A stretch of DNA of 64,000 nucleotides, from contig JAVMKO010000009.1 of the NCBI GenBank assembly GCA_032164245.1, positions 85,540,712 through 85,604,711 of the forward strand, given 5' to 3'. Both the position numbers and the translations under genes were made by a program. Origin of the DNA: Sternotherus odoratus. Taxonomy: Eukaryota > Chordata > Testudines > Kinosternidae. Shown in pieces: positions 1-11,496 of the stretch; position 1 is the first letter of the stretch; each line of letters begins with the position of its first letter. The notes beneath the pieces are model-generated. The model worked only from the letters and a program-made list of their open reading frames with translations, had not been told where the DNA came from and did no database searches.

Positions 1-224
1 CTTGTGGAGTGGTGATTAGGGGCAGGGGATCTCTGGAGGGAGTAGTCAAGGGACAAGTGGATTTGGATGGGTCTGGAGTTCTGAGGGGGGCGGATAGGAA
101 GTGGGAGGGGGTGGATAGGGGGCAGGGGCAGGCTGTTTGGGGAGGCACAGCCTTCCCTACCTGGCCCTCCATACAATTTTGAACTCTGATGTGACCCTCA
201 GGCCAAAAAGTTTTCCCATCCCTG
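1..224. mobile_element. hAT-type element, one end only
   Basis: The stretch ends in a 'gtgaccctcaggccaaaaag' block followed by a terminus reading ccatccctg. The same block closes another copy at 7510-7543. This end layout is typical of non-autonomous hAT elements of reptiles. The other end lies before the window. No coding frame is seen. Confidence 0.5.
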
Positions 225-657
225 CTGTAGACTCTAGTGTAACATAAAGAGGAATGTTAAGAAGACTGTTATACAAGCATGGCTGGAAACAGGACTGGTG
301 CAGTTTCAAATCCTCAGAAAACGTTCAGAAGATCCTGACGCAAAAACAAATGATTTTATCAGGATGATGGGAGGCTTGTTCTGCTTGCTTCATCTTTCTG
401 AAGTGAGAAATGCCAAGCTACTTCCTTCTCTGCAATGGCACCACAATACAAAAGTGTCACATGTTGCTGTCCAGGGAGGGAGCTAGAATCAGGTGGCTAT
501 GAATAGAGCAGTTGGCTCTGTAAAGAATACTGGTGTCTGTTGGCTTGGAAGGGCGGGCTGCACAGAGTGTGAATACCATTGCCCTCTTCTTTGCCCATGA
601 GAAGCTGGGGTTCACCAGTTTAACAACACTTTGAGTCTTCCTTAGACTGAATTCCAG
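225..657. other. Intron of the NCBP2-like gene
   Basis: No exon resembling the RNA-recognition-motif half of NCBP2 was found here. The stretch is therefore read as intron upstream of the exon that starts at 658. It ends in a usable acceptor, cttagactgaattccag. Confidence 0.5.
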
Positions 658-796
658 ATATTATACAAGAGCAGATGCTGAGCATGCAATGAGGTTTATC
701 AATGGCACCCGACTGGATGACCGGATCATCAGGACTGACTGGGATGCAGGGTTTAAGGAGGGCCGACAGTTTGGGAGAGGAAAGACTGGAGGACAG
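658..796 (+). CDS. NCBP2L: NCBP2-like penultimate coding exon
   Basis: 139 nt: one base completing the previous codon, then 46 codons ending GRGKTGGQ. The donor is ACAG|gtaaag. It holds RTDWDAGF, whose aromatic and acidic residues help hold the cap in known NCBP2 structures (family knowledge). Confidence 0.85.
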
Positions 797-1592
797 GTAA
801 AGAGAGTGCTAGCATCAGCACTGAGCCTGGCTTCCCTGGGGCTGGTGCTACCTTTGGCTGATCCAGTACAAAAACAGGAGCATGCAGGGCAGTAATAAAT
901 GAACTGAAGTTAATGGAAAATTGTTTTAAGAGCTGATTATATAGTAGCACTAGAGTTGGAGCGTGGTGCTTAATGCCATTTGAAAGTTTGGATTCCAAGT
1001 TTCCCAGGGCCCAAAAGAAGCCTTGCTCTCTTCTCAACCTAGTGTTCTGCAAAGGGCGCAGGAATCCAGGTGGGGGGTGAGAACCAGGATAATAATGGGG
1101 ATGACATGGCTGTATGGCTATTCTAAGCATCAAACAGGACCCACTCATGAGAAGCTCAGATTCCCTCCCACATTTCTTCCCAGATTTTCAGTGGGAAAGA
1201 GCTTTGGGTTCAAGCCTTGGTGATTCAAAAGGTGAACCGCAAAGCAAAATCAAACAGTGTTTGGCCCTTCCCTGTTGCTTTATATCTAAAGATGATCCCA
1301 CCATTAGAAATATGAGGTCTTCTCATAAGTCTCCTTGATAGTGGTTCCTTGGCAAGATATTTCAAGGAGTTGCAAGGGTTTGTCACCTGAATTTCAACCC
1401 ACTACCCATTGAGTGGGAAGAGGATGTCGGTGCTTAGAATGTCTGTGTCTTGGCAGGTGCAGGATGCTAATTTGTGTTATTGCTTTGCCCCAGGTGCGAG
1501 ATGAGTACCGGACAGACTATGACGTGGGAAGAGGTGGCTTTGGCAAAATCATTCAGATGCAGAAAACCAATCCCCAGACTATAATCTACTAA
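658..1592 (+). CDS. NCBP2L: Nuclear cap-binding protein subunit 2-like, last two coding exons (partial gene)
   Basis: Two exons, 658-796 and 1494-1592, encode the C-terminal 78 residues of the small subunit of the nuclear cap-binding complex. That complex binds the 7-methylguanosine cap of nascent RNA polymerase II transcripts together with NCBP1. The first exon starts with the last base of a split codon and covers the end of the RNA-recognition motif ([20 protein letters not shown]) and the cap-contacting tail ([18 protein letters not shown]). The second begins [18 protein letters not shown] and stops at TAA 1590-1592. Splice sites are ccag|A, ACAG|gtaaag and ccccag|GTGCGA; the junction is phase 0. 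The tail after GFGK differs from the short tail I recall for NCBP2, so an NCBP2L-type paralogue is preferred over NCBP2; the symbol is an inference. The exons encoding the N-terminal part lie before the window. Confidence 0.85.
1494..1592 (+). CDS. NCBP2L: NCBP2-like last coding exon
   Basis: 99 nt, phase 0, 32 codons plus [20 protein letters not shown] matches the conserved Arg/Gly tail of the family. The last 15 residues ([14 protein letters not shown] region) are not the short tail recalled for NCBP2. Confidence 0.85.
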   Translation: MRDEYRTDYDVGRGGFGKIIQMQKTNPQTIIY

Positions 1593-2205
1593 TTGCCTAA
1601 TCTGTCCTAGCTCATGGAGGAACTGTGTCCCGCTGCAGCTAGTTGTGCCCTGCCCTTTGGATGGGGATGGGGAGTGGGAGCCAAGTTCCAGCAAAAGGCA
1701 ATCCTCCTTACACTGGCTGTTTAACATTTATTCATTCCTTCCCTCTCCTGGGCTGGAATGGCTGTTCTCTCCTGATATAGAGTGGCCAACTCTGCAGGAT
1801 TTCTCACTGAGAGTAAGTGCAGCATGTCACGCTCAGACTTCTGCCTCCAAGTTGTCATTATAGCTGAGGTTGCTCTAGAGCACAGATTTCTGAGAAATAC
1901 AACAGACATCAAAGGCCTCCTGGCTGCTTGTGCAGCTCTGGGATGGGGCAGAAGTTTCAAATATGTAATTTACAATCTTCTCTACTGCTCTAAAGCATTG
2001 TTGCTGGTAGAAATTAGAGCAGCAAACCAAGATCTTACTGGTCACTTGCAAGTGCATGTCTGCATTCCTGGCCCTTAGTTCAGTCAGTCCTGCAGAGTTT
2101 TAGTCCTTGCTGTACCTGTGGTGCTGCCTGGCTGTTGCAGAACCTCACTATTACACCATGGTTTTGTTTGTGTCTTTGGGTTTTTTAAATAAATGTTGAG
2201 TCCCG
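1593..2205 (+). other. Probable 3' UTR of the NCBP2-like gene
   Basis: Runs from the stop codon to just beyond an AATAAA hexamer at 2188-2193. The length and the lack of recognisable repeats fit a 3' UTR. The cleavage site itself is not known. Confidence 0.5.
2188..2193 (+). terminator. Poly(A) signal AATAAA for the NCBP2-like transcript
   Basis: AATAAA about 600 nt after the stop codon on the sense strand, followed by T/G-rich sequence. It is the first canonical hexamer I noticed downstream of the gene. Confidence 0.55.
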
Positions 2206-5200
2206 GTACCTGCTGCAGTTTGTGCTTCATTGCCGTTGGGCGTGTGGCAGGGCTTCTGGTGGACACATCCTGTTGGAATATCTGAGCTGCTCTCATCTGA
2301 ACAGTGCGGGAGATGAGTCCTGCGTGGTTGTCTGGGTCTTCCTTTTGGTGCTGGTATCACTTGTCTGCCAGTTGCACTCTGTGCTAGTAGTTGGTTTGTC
2401 ACCAGGTGGAAATCATTGGTAAATATACACTTAGGTGCTTGTACTAAGTTGAGGAGTTCGTCAATAATTCCCTACCTCAGCGAATGCTGGGAGCTTTCCC
2501 CATTTCTTCCCGTCAGCGCTGGGTCCTGTCATGTAGAGTATAGGAAGCATTGTGAATGCCCAGAGTGCACTAGAGGCCAGACCACGAAGCAGGAGCTGCA
2601 AGCCTACTGCTCCAAACATTGCCGTGCTAAAAGCCAGTGTAGCTGGAGACAGGAGAATCACCCGAGTGAAGAGTTCCCGTCGCTCCTCATCCAGTTGGAG
2701 ACTGTGAAGGAGCATGGCCAAGGTTGCTCTAACTTGGGCCTGGTGTCTGAGGAGCCCTTAGGAGCAAGGAACCGCAGCGGTGCTGACAGCACCTACTGAG
2801 TTCCACCAAGTTCTGCTCAGCCACTCTATGTAAGTCAAGCCTTGACTGTGAGTTGGTTTTAGGTCATGTAAGCGCCAATTACTTTCCCCTGCACAATGGT
2901 CTCTTCTTTTGCATTAGCTCACATACCTTAGAGCAGCTCAAGGCCTCTGGCAGGACATGACCCGGCATCCAAACTAAGCTATGGTTACACCGAGTTACCC
3001 AACAGCCCTGATGACATGTGGAGGGAGGCACAGCCACTTAAAGGAAAACCGAAGCAGAGTGTCGGGGAGTCTCACTCTGACAGCTGTTGGGCTGTGGAGA
3101 TTTTGACTGGCAGAGAAGGGGAAGTTCAGCAGAAAACCACTCTCTGCCTCTTCCTTTCCATGCTGCCCACCAAGGGGCTCAGCTGCACTGTGGTAAGCGT
3201 GCGGGTACCATCTTGTGCGTTGGCAGCTCCAGGACTGTGTGGAGAAGGGACAGATCAGGGAGCGGTCGCCGGGGCAGTGCTGGGAAGAAGGGCTGTCAAG
3301 AGGCATTGGGCAGAAAGCACCTGCAGGCAAATCATTGTGCAGGACCTGCAAAGATACAAGGAGAAAATTCATCCACATTACAGATGCCTCCCTGCCAGTG
3401 GGGCCTAGGGGGGGCCCCTGCCAGGAGCTAGAAGTTGGAGCATTGTGACTTGCTCACACCCAGGCTGTTGCCACCTACCTGCAGTGTGTGGGAGGCGTCA
3501 GAACCTGCCTGGTGCTCGGTTACTTAACTACAAGGCCATTTCAATCAAGTCTTTGGCCTTAGCAGCCCGATCTCCCAGGTCTCCACTGTGGTCAGCAGGC
3601 CCTGCAGCACAGCCGGGGTGCAGATGTGCATACACCATGGGCAGCTGTGGTTTCCTCTTTCACTGCACTAGCTCTAGCTGCCTGTTAGGTGATTTTCCAG
3701 GATTTGCACCTCCAGGGACAGCTGACGGATCATGAGCCACTCGGGGCTACCAGCAGGGGGCAGAAATGAATACAGTTGTTTCTGTAGGAGGCTGACTCTA
3801 ACTTCAAATCAGACTTGCACGGCAGTCTCAATACACACAGCGTTTCATAGCTTTCCGCTCTAAACACACAGAAGAGAATCTATCCCACAGACACCTGCAG
3901 GACGAGTGCCCTTCAGCCAACAGCTTGAGTGTTAAGGAAGCTGTTTAAACCCAATCCCGGCCGGGCCACTAGGAAAGCCACTGTAACCACAGCAGGTTAC
4001 AATATTTGTCAATATTTTCTTCTGTTAAAACATGTGGAAGTTAATTTTGTATAAACGTTAGAGGAGGAGAGCACTGGCCGGAGCCAGCCGGAGCATCAGA
4101 GGCCATGCAGGCTTTCTGCAGACCAGTGGCCTCAATTCTGACCTGCAGTCCCCACTGCTACATCAGCCCTGGGCTTCCCACACACACAGCTCTATCAGTG
4201 CACCTCAGCCGTGAGCCAACTGTTCCTCTCCTGTGCCAATGCATCTCAGCTTGACCTGCCAGCCCAGGACTCTAGGTCTGAACATTGCCTGGGTGCCAAC
4301 CATGGCAAACCACTTTGTGAGCTGTGCAAAAAATTGGCTGAAAAGCCATCAAAAGTCCATTGTATTTATTTATTGTTACCCTAGAAGGCCCTGTTATGAA
4401 CAAACCCAGGCTCCAAGTTGTGAGCAAAATGCCCCCTGGTTGCAGCCTGTTTGAGACTCCCCAGGATACGTGTGAACCTTCCTCATGTGACTTGGTGTTT
4501 GCTGACAGCTTCAGGGGATCAAGAAAGTTAAAGAAATTAGAAAATGTATTTAATTCTGGAGGGACCACGTGCCAGGGCATTCCAAAGGCTCCATCTGCCA
4601 CACTCCCCCTGTCCCAGCCTACCCGGCTGGCATTGTAGCTGGAGAGAGGGATTAGCGAGAAAACTGCAGAGCCATGCTCAGGGAGCTGATTCCCTTTCAA
4701 CAGTTTCTCTGAAAGGTGTAACCACCACAGGGTGGCAGAACAGGAAGAGCCCTGTGGGTGATGGGGGCTCTGAGTGGTACACCCTAGACACACTGGCATT
4801 CCATACAAGGGGCTCTGCTCTCTGGGGCTGGTACGTGGCCATAGACACTTCTCCTCAAGGGCTTTGTTCAAACTCTCACACTGCTCATTGGGTTGGGGTC
4901 CTTCATGCTGTATTTGCCACTTTCCTGTTATTAGGCTCCCACTCACACCACATACCATCTTACTCCAGTAATTTGATAACCATGATTCCCCTTACCCAGC
5001 CACGGGTAGCTCTCCCGGGCCTTTTCTTCTCCCCATCAGCCAGGCCTCTCTCCAAACTCAGAGAGACCAGCTCACACATGCATGCACAGGTCCCTAGACG
5101 GCCTGGCAAGGCTCCGGTAAAAAGGAATAAGAGTGGCACACCCAGGAAATCAACACATCACTCACATGCCTGCAACATGCTTGGGCCCAGGCAAGCCACA

Positions 5201-5520
5201 GAACGAAAGGGGAAGGCGCCTTATAATGGCTCCATTATTTATTGCCCCGTTTTGAGCTGCACGGTGAAGTTGATACAGCCCTTGAGCTGAGCAGACTGCC
5301 CTAGGGCCAGCTGAGAATGGGCAGGTGTCATCGCTGACAGCACCGCAAGCCCAGAATAGAGCAAAAAGGAGACCAGAGCTCAGGCTGCCTTTCACATCCT
5401 CCCAGAGTACAGCGAACTGCAGAGCAAGGGGACGTCCTTATAGGTTTCCAATCTGGAGAAAGCGGTAAAGAGAAAGACATGTAACTGTCAGGTGTGACAA
5501 CTACGGAAGCATGAAGGGAC
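2206..5520. other. Intergenic, no gene seen
   Basis: Short open frames on both strands show no family motif, no consistent splice structure and no repeat that I recognise. It separates the convergent NCBP2-like (+) and SLC7A3 (-) genes. Confidence 0.4.
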
Positions 5521-5524
5521 GTAT

Positions 5525-5720
5525 TGTCTAGTGACTAAAGCACAGGACTGAGAATCAGCAGATGCAGGAACAAATCTTCCCCAACACAGACTCACTGGGT
5601 GACCTCAGGCAAGAAATTTCCAGTCTCCCCCCACTTCCCAGCCTGCTCAAGGGGAATCATGACACTTGCCTACCGGGGGATTGTGAAGGGGTCTGCGATC
5701 CGGAGGTGGAAAGCACTAGA
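5525..5720 (+). mobile_element. MIR-type SINE
   Basis: Sequence of the form gtctagtgactaaagcacag, then gactcactgggtgacctcag and a pyrimidine-rich block, follows the tRNA-derived core SINE consensus (box-like head, core, tail). It is old and diverged. Confidence 0.65.
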
Positions 5721-6445
5721 TACAGGCAAAGCACTACAAAACAGAGTCAAAAGCAGTATCCACAGTTCTGAAGCCCCTTTTATCTAGAAAGAGAAATCCC
5801 TCAAAATAGATGAATGTACATTTAATTTCTCATTGGTATCGGTCTCAGGCAGTAATTAATGCTGCTTAGACTGGCACAAGAATAACCACAACACAGAATG
5901 TAAGTTACAATCAGCTTTCTCCAAAATCTAAGTAAGGTTCTTTCGGCTCGATCCCTGTCCCATTATCCAAACAGACAAGCCACCATCTAGATCCATCATT
6001 TGAGAAGCAAAATCCAAAACAGATCCAGCTTCTAGTCTCTAATAAACTTGGCAGAAAACAAAAAGGGCTTAGAGTGATAACAGCTCTCAAGTAAGAATAG
6101 TCACAGTGCCGAGTGTTGTACAGCACAGGGCAGGAGCTGTGTGTTGATTTGCCTGGAAAGTCTCCTGCATGCTCTTGGTGCTATCTGGATAAAGAGTATA
6201 TCCCCATCTGGCTGATAGAGACAAAGAGACGGGGAAGGGTCTCTCAGCAAAGACTGTTTGTTAGTGTAGCAAAAGGCCATACAGCGCGTCAGCAGCAGGG
6301 CCAGAAGACTGACTTCGTTCCTGCTTGTCTTGCTTGCAACATTCCTGCTACTACATGCCAGAATGAGGTTTGCTTTTCTTGCAACAGTACAGGGTTGACT
6401 CATTTAGTTGGTTACACCACCCATATCTTTTTCTGCTCCTCCTAG

Positions 6446-6595
6446 GCAGTCATTTCCCATTCTGTATTTGGGCAAATGATTATTCCTTCCGAAGTGCAGT
6501 ACTTTGCATTTGTCCTTGTTAAATTTCATCTTATTTCATGCAGAAATTTCTCTAGTTTATCAAAATCCTTTTGAATTCTTACCCTGTCCTGCATG
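6446..6595 (-). mobile_element. CR1/L3-type LINE fragment
   Basis: Text such as 'cagtactttgcatttgtcct' and 'aaatttcatcttatttcatg' resembles the reverse complement of the 3' coding part of CR1/L3 LINEs. It is short and diverged, with no open frame. Confidence 0.45.
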
Positions 6596-6599
6596 GCCC

Positions 6600-7543
6600 C
6601 ACGCTGGTTCCTACACACTCCAATGGGAGCTGCAGTGACGGTGCCTGCGGATGGGACAGTGTGCAGAGCCGCCTGTCTGCACCTCCACATAGGTGCCCGA
6701 GAAGGGACATGCTGCTGCTTCTGGGAGCCACTTGAGGTGAGCTCCGCTCCAAGCCTGCACCCCCCTGAGCCTCTCCCCCCACCCTAACCCCCTGCCCCAG
6801 CCCTGATTCCCCCTCCTGCGCTCCAAACCCCTCAGTCCCTACCCAGAGCACCCTCCTGCATCCCAAACTCCTCATCCCCAGCCCTACTCCTACTCCAGAG
6901 CCCTCACCCCCTCCAGCACCTCAACCCCAATTTTATGAGCATTCATAAGACCATCCCTATTGGGTCAGACCGAAGGTCCATCTAGCCCAGTATCCTGTCT
7001 GCTGACAGTGGAAAATTCCAGGTGCCCCAGAAGGAATGAACAGAACAGGGAATCATCAAGTGAGCCATCCCCTGGCATCCATTCTCGGCTCCTGGCAAAC
7101 AGAGGCTAGGGACACCATCCCTGCTCATCCTGGCTAATAGCCATTGATGGACCTATCCTCCATTAATTTATCTACTTATTTTTTGAACCCTGTTATGATC
7201 TTGGCCTTCACAACATCCTCTGGCAAGGAGTTCCACAGGTTGATTGTGTGTCTTGTGAAGAAATACTTCCTTTTATTTGTTTTAAACCTGCTGCCTATTT
7301 GGTGACCCCTAGTTCTTGTGTTATGAGAAGTAGTAAACAATTCCGTATCTATTTTCTCTATACCAGTCATGATTTTATAGACCTCAATCATCTCTCCCCT
7401 TAGCCTTCTCTTTAACCTGAAAAGTCTCAATCTTATTTATCTTTCCTCAGTTTTATTAATCTCTCCTCATACGGGTATGAGGCCCACCATACAATTTCTA
7501 TTCCCAGATGTGGCCCTCAGGCCAAAAAGTATGACCACCCCTG
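6600..7543. mobile_element. hAT-type non-autonomous element interrupted by CR1
   Basis: C-rich interior with 'ctgccccagccctgattccc' (about 6795) and a right end 'tggccctcaggccaaaaagt' followed by accacccctg, the same end as at 1-224. The middle is occupied by the CR1 copy at 6938-7470, which must be younger. The left boundary is uncertain. Confidence 0.45.
6938..7470 (-). mobile_element. CR1-family LINE, 5'-truncated 3' end
   Basis: Starts 'cattcataagaccatcccta', then 'tgggtcagaccgaaggtcca'. The minus strand at 7176-7430 translates to an 84-aa RT C-terminal piece (LFRLKRRLRGEMIEVYKIM). Its 3' end faces low coordinates. It is inserted in the hAT-type element above. Confidence 0.75.
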
Positions 7544-9387
7544 CTCGGGGCCATTCCAAATCATTTATGAAGATATTTCATAGAAATGGACAAAGGACAC
7601 TCAACACTTGCTTGAGTTATGGGGTCAGAGCTTGGTAAGCCAGGCAGGTCACCACCCCTCTGCCGAGCTCAGCCCACTCCCAGGAGGACTGGACTGCTTG
7701 CATTTCTGACAGGTTTTTTTTGCAGGAGCATGGAGCTGTCCAATGAAAAGCCCAACCCTCCCAGAGCTTACTACATCCTGCTGCTCTGGAACATCCAGAC
7801 ATCACAACACCCTCTCCCTCTCTCTCCCGAGGAGGGCGGTCGGCACAGAGCTCTGAAATAGTTTTTAGGCACTCAGTAATTCTCTGATTTTTCACATTTA
7901 CACTCCCTGGTTGTAACCAGGGCCGGAAGCAGAAATACCCCAAGACCAGAACCTGCCATGTTTTGGGGGCCAAAAGGGGAGAGAGATGCAAGACTTGCCT
8001 CCACGCAAGAGCTGAGTTGGAAGCCGGAAGCCTTCAAATGAGCCCTGCTCCCGCCCCGGGTATCCAGAGTCGCTGTGCGGCTAGAACGTCCGTCCTGCAC
8101 CCAGGTAAGAAGCTTGGTGTATTGGACAGGACCAGCGCCCGTGTCTGACTGGGCCTTGCCTGCTTGGACCTCGCTGCCTTCTCCCCAGTCACACTCTGGG
8201 GCAGATACTAACCACACACCTACAGACCCACAGGGAGTCCAGCTTCACTGCCTACACAGGCAGACCCCGCGGCACACGGGTCCCTGGGGACATGGCCTGG
8301 CTAGGGCACATGCCAGTAGTGAACATGTTCACCTCAGAGTGGAGCAGAGCCCCAGACACATCTGGGGGGTTGCACTGATGCTACCAGAGCTCTCCCCGCA
8401 GACACGGCGAGTGAGCCCCTGCCCAGCTACTCCCCCCCCGGGGCAGCCAGGGACCTGTGCCCAAGTTGGGATGGCGCACGCTCTGCAGCACTGAAGCCCC
8501 AGACTCAGGCCTCAAAGGCTGGGCAGGCTCCGAGAGGCTGCGTGCTCCAAGGAAGAACGTGGCCGGGGCAAGAAACCTCTGTGCACAGGGATTGAAGTGG
8601 GAATCCTGCTGCCGGGGGAGCTGCTCTTTGAAAGATTTGGGCCCAGTCCCAGTTGATGGGTTCAGGCCTGTAGTGGAGCCAGGTGACCAAGCACCAGCTG
8701 GCAGGCTGAGGACAGGGGCGAAGGGACCCAGGCGCTAGGTCTGTCCGGAAGAGCTGACTCTGCAGTGAGCCTGTCAGGGCTCTGAGGCGTGGGTCCCTCT
8801 GGATCCCCGTGATGGGGGGCTCCCCGGCAGCCTGACGGCCCGGTCCACCAAAAGCAGAAGGCCGAGGAGGAAACGCCAGGCAGCAGGAGGCTTTGGGGAG
8901 AAGGGCGAAGCCCACTGCAGATCTTCACTGAACTTCATTTCAACTGAGTGGCAGTTTGAAAACCGAGTCGGCAGCAGCAGGGCCGCACGTTGGCTCTGGC
9001 CAGACACTGACTCCTGCCAGTGGGAGCCCCCAGTCCCGGCTCCCTTGGCATCCACAGCTCTCTCAGGGGCGCCAGGCCCTGCAAGTTCCTACCTGGGTCA
9101 AACACGTTCCCCCACCAGGAAGGAGTCCGGGCTGCCAGCCTCTCCCCGGGGAGGGAAACACTGAACACGCTATGTGTAGCCTCCACTGCTCCTGACAAGG
9201 ACTTTGGAACCAGCAACAGCCCCCGAGAGCATCCAGCTCCCCTCTGCACCCACTGGCCCCAAAGCACCACCACCTGCCTGGGCATCCTCCCCTCACTGCC
9301 GTCCCGAGCAGACAAGGAGCAGCCCCTGCAGCTCACGAGGGGGTGGGCTAGACAGGGTCCAGCCTCCATGGCAGCTGGGAGGAGCAT

Positions 9388-9480
9388 GGTCCAGCGGAGC
9401 CCAGGAGTGGGAGTCTGGAAACCTGGACTCCACTCTCAGCTCTGCGATTGACATGAGAGGTTCAGCATTGGTCCCCCAGG
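9388..9480 (+). mobile_element. MIR-like SINE fragment
   Basis: Contains 'cccaggagtgggagtctgga' followed by 'aacctggactccactctcag', close to the centre of MIR. Only the middle portion is recognisable. Confidence 0.5.
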
Positions 9481-9595
9481 CAGGCACCTGACCAAGTGAC
9501 GCCTTGCTCCCCCCACGGCTAGACTCTGGCTTAGCTTCAGACCCCGGAATCTCCCCACCGAACGCTCCTTCCCCATCGTATCCATAGGGCTCTCT

Positions 9596-9740
9596 GTCTC
9601 CCCCAGCCCTGTAGTGTCTCAGCCTCATGCCCACAGACCAGATGAGCCTCAGACAGGGAAACAGCCACACACAGGAAGAGATCTGCCCCACATCTGTGGC
9701 AGAGCTGGGACTAGAAGTCCGGATCATGTGGCTCCCAGCA
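9596..9740 (-). mobile_element. MIR/tRNA-SINE-like fragment, reversed
   Basis: 'ggcagagctgggactagaag' resembles the reverse complement of a tRNA-derived SINE head with a decayed B-box. Divergence is high. Confidence 0.35.
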
Positions 9741-10217
9741 CAATGCCCTAATCTCCCCTCTGCTCTGAGATCTGCCATGACACGCCCGGCAGGTGGACTC
9801 CGTTCTGAGGATTAACGAGCCGGCCGGAGCCAAGAGGTCTGCCTGGGGCTCTAGAATTGCCCAGGTACCGAGCGCCTTTGGGAGCCCAGGATTCTCCACC
9901 CCATCTGCCCTGCAGTGGGAGCTGTGGGCACTTCCAGGCAGGTTGGCTCGTTATGCTACAGCCACCAGACATGCCACTAGCTGCTACTGGATCTCTCCAA
10001 CACCAGCTCCTCCGTGGCCAGCCACCATCCCCCCGTCTCCTACAGACGCTACACAGGAGCTCTGGGGGCGGCTCTGGGGCAGAGGCTGATCCTCCATGAA
10101 ACTCCCTGTGAGCGAAAGGTCCGTCCAGACCAGCCTCTGCAAATGCCCAGCACAATGGGGTCCTGGACCACCACTGGGGCTCCCCAGTGCTATGGGAACA
10201 CAAGTCCTTCTTCATAA

Positions 10218-10497
10218 AGCCCTGGTCTCCACTTATGTTCTGCCAGCATTGCTGTGTCTGTGAGGCATGTGAACCCCCCCATCCTCCCCCCCCCCACACA
10301 CACACAACAGGCCTGACTCTGCTCGCAAAATCCCCACGTAGATGCAGTTGTACAGACAAGTGAGGCTCGAGTACCACTTACTTCACTTGCAGAACTGGTC
10401 TAAGTGGCAGTGGCAACAGCACTGCTGCTGGTATGACCAGACTACTACGGTCTCCTTCTGAGGCTGACAAACCCCCATCTAGTCTAGACAAGGCCTA
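10218..10497. mobile_element. Harbinger-type MITE
   Basis: Left end 'gccctggtctccact' and right end 'gtctagacaaggcc' are imperfect inverted repeats of the kind that bound Harbinger MITEs in reptiles. The interior is non-coding and includes a (CA)n stretch after a C run near 10290. Confidence 0.4.
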
Positions 10498-10879
10498 ACA
10501 GCGCCAGGAAAACATCACTGGCTGCAGCACTTAAACCCTGGGAGATCTGCAGCCCAGGCAAAGTTAACATGCCATTAAAGGAGGTTGAGACTGCCAGAGG
10601 AAATGCTACTGTAGGATACCCTTAATTAAAATGATAATGGAACAGGGCTCCTTGGGGATACACGCCTCGTTATCGGAGTAATTACCCAGGCCTCTGTCTG
10701 CCCCAGCAGCAAATCCTCCCCAGAAAGCTGCTGGGAAAGAAAAAGCTCTGTCCAGTTTGTTGTGGGCACCTTCCCTGGGCCGTCCACTGCACTTTCCAGC
10801 TGGGCCTGGGCCTGGGACATGCCCCAACCACACGAACTGGGAAATGAAACAAGCCACCAGAGGATGGAAGGAGCTGAAT

Positions 10880-11362
10880 AGCTAAAAACCCTGGAGTTTA
10901 ATAGTACAAAAGCCAACATTTAAAACCAGTTTTATACAAAGAACGAGATCAGAATACAGCACTATTTACAGACAGGCCGAGAGAAAGGCAGCCCCCAGCC
11001 ACACGGATGGACAGAATAAATATAGCTGCACTATTTACATGGGGGCCTTCTGTCAGCCAAAGAAAGCAGCATTCTTGACACAACCGTGTCAAAGGTAACA
11101 ACATCCATCCAGGGGAAGGGAGTTGGCAGACGACTGGCCCCGTCCCTATCCTTAGGTTGGTTTGGGATTTTGACATCCTGTTCATCAGGATAAACAGAGA
11201 GGACTCAACTGGGCTTTGCCACGTGACCTCATTTTCAGAATCCGTCTGACTACGGCTTCGCCGTCTTGCTCAGTTTGCCATTCTGCTCCACAGGAGGGGC
11301 CAGGAGGACAGGGGCCTTCAGGGAGTCCAGGACGCAGATGAGAATGCCCTGAACATCCTGTC
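10880..11362 (-). other. SLC7A3: Probable 3' UTR of SLC7A3
   Basis: Runs from the TGA at 11363-11365 to an ATTAAA hexamer on the minus strand at 10897-10902. The end at about 10880 is inferred from the hexamer only. Confidence 0.45.
10897..10902 (-). terminator. Poly(A) signal ATTAAA, candidate for SLC7A3
   Basis: Minus-strand ATTAAA about 460 nt after the SLC7A3 stop. I found no AATAAA closer to the stop. Confidence 0.4.
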
Positions 11363-11496
11363 TCAGACTGTAGCATCTCCAAGGCTGGGGTCTATCCCGG
11401 AGAAGTGCACAGACTTGCCCGCCGTGGAATGGGATTTCTTCTCATTCTTCCCTTCTTTGCTGTTCTGAATCCCATAGCCAAAATAGATGGCAAAAC
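11363..11496 (-). CDS. SLC7A3: SLC7A3 last coding exon
   Basis: Encodes [20 protein letters not shown] and a polar tail ending GDATV, then TGA. The sequence FAIYFGYGI is shared by the CAT family. Acceptor CTCTTGCAG. Confidence 0.9.

Larger units (their letters stand above)
7544..10217. other. Intergenic, GC-rich, mostly featureless
   Basis: Apart from the MIR-like stretches at 9388-9480 and 9596-9740, nothing recognisable is seen. Many overlapping open frames on both strands follow from GC-rich sequence; none carries a domain or a splice-consistent structure. Confidence 0.4.

Noticed and set aside
4272..5290. Overlapping frames of 228 and 248 aa on opposite strands
   Set aside because: No domain, no codon or splice pattern, and each is the mirror of the other in unremarkable sequence.
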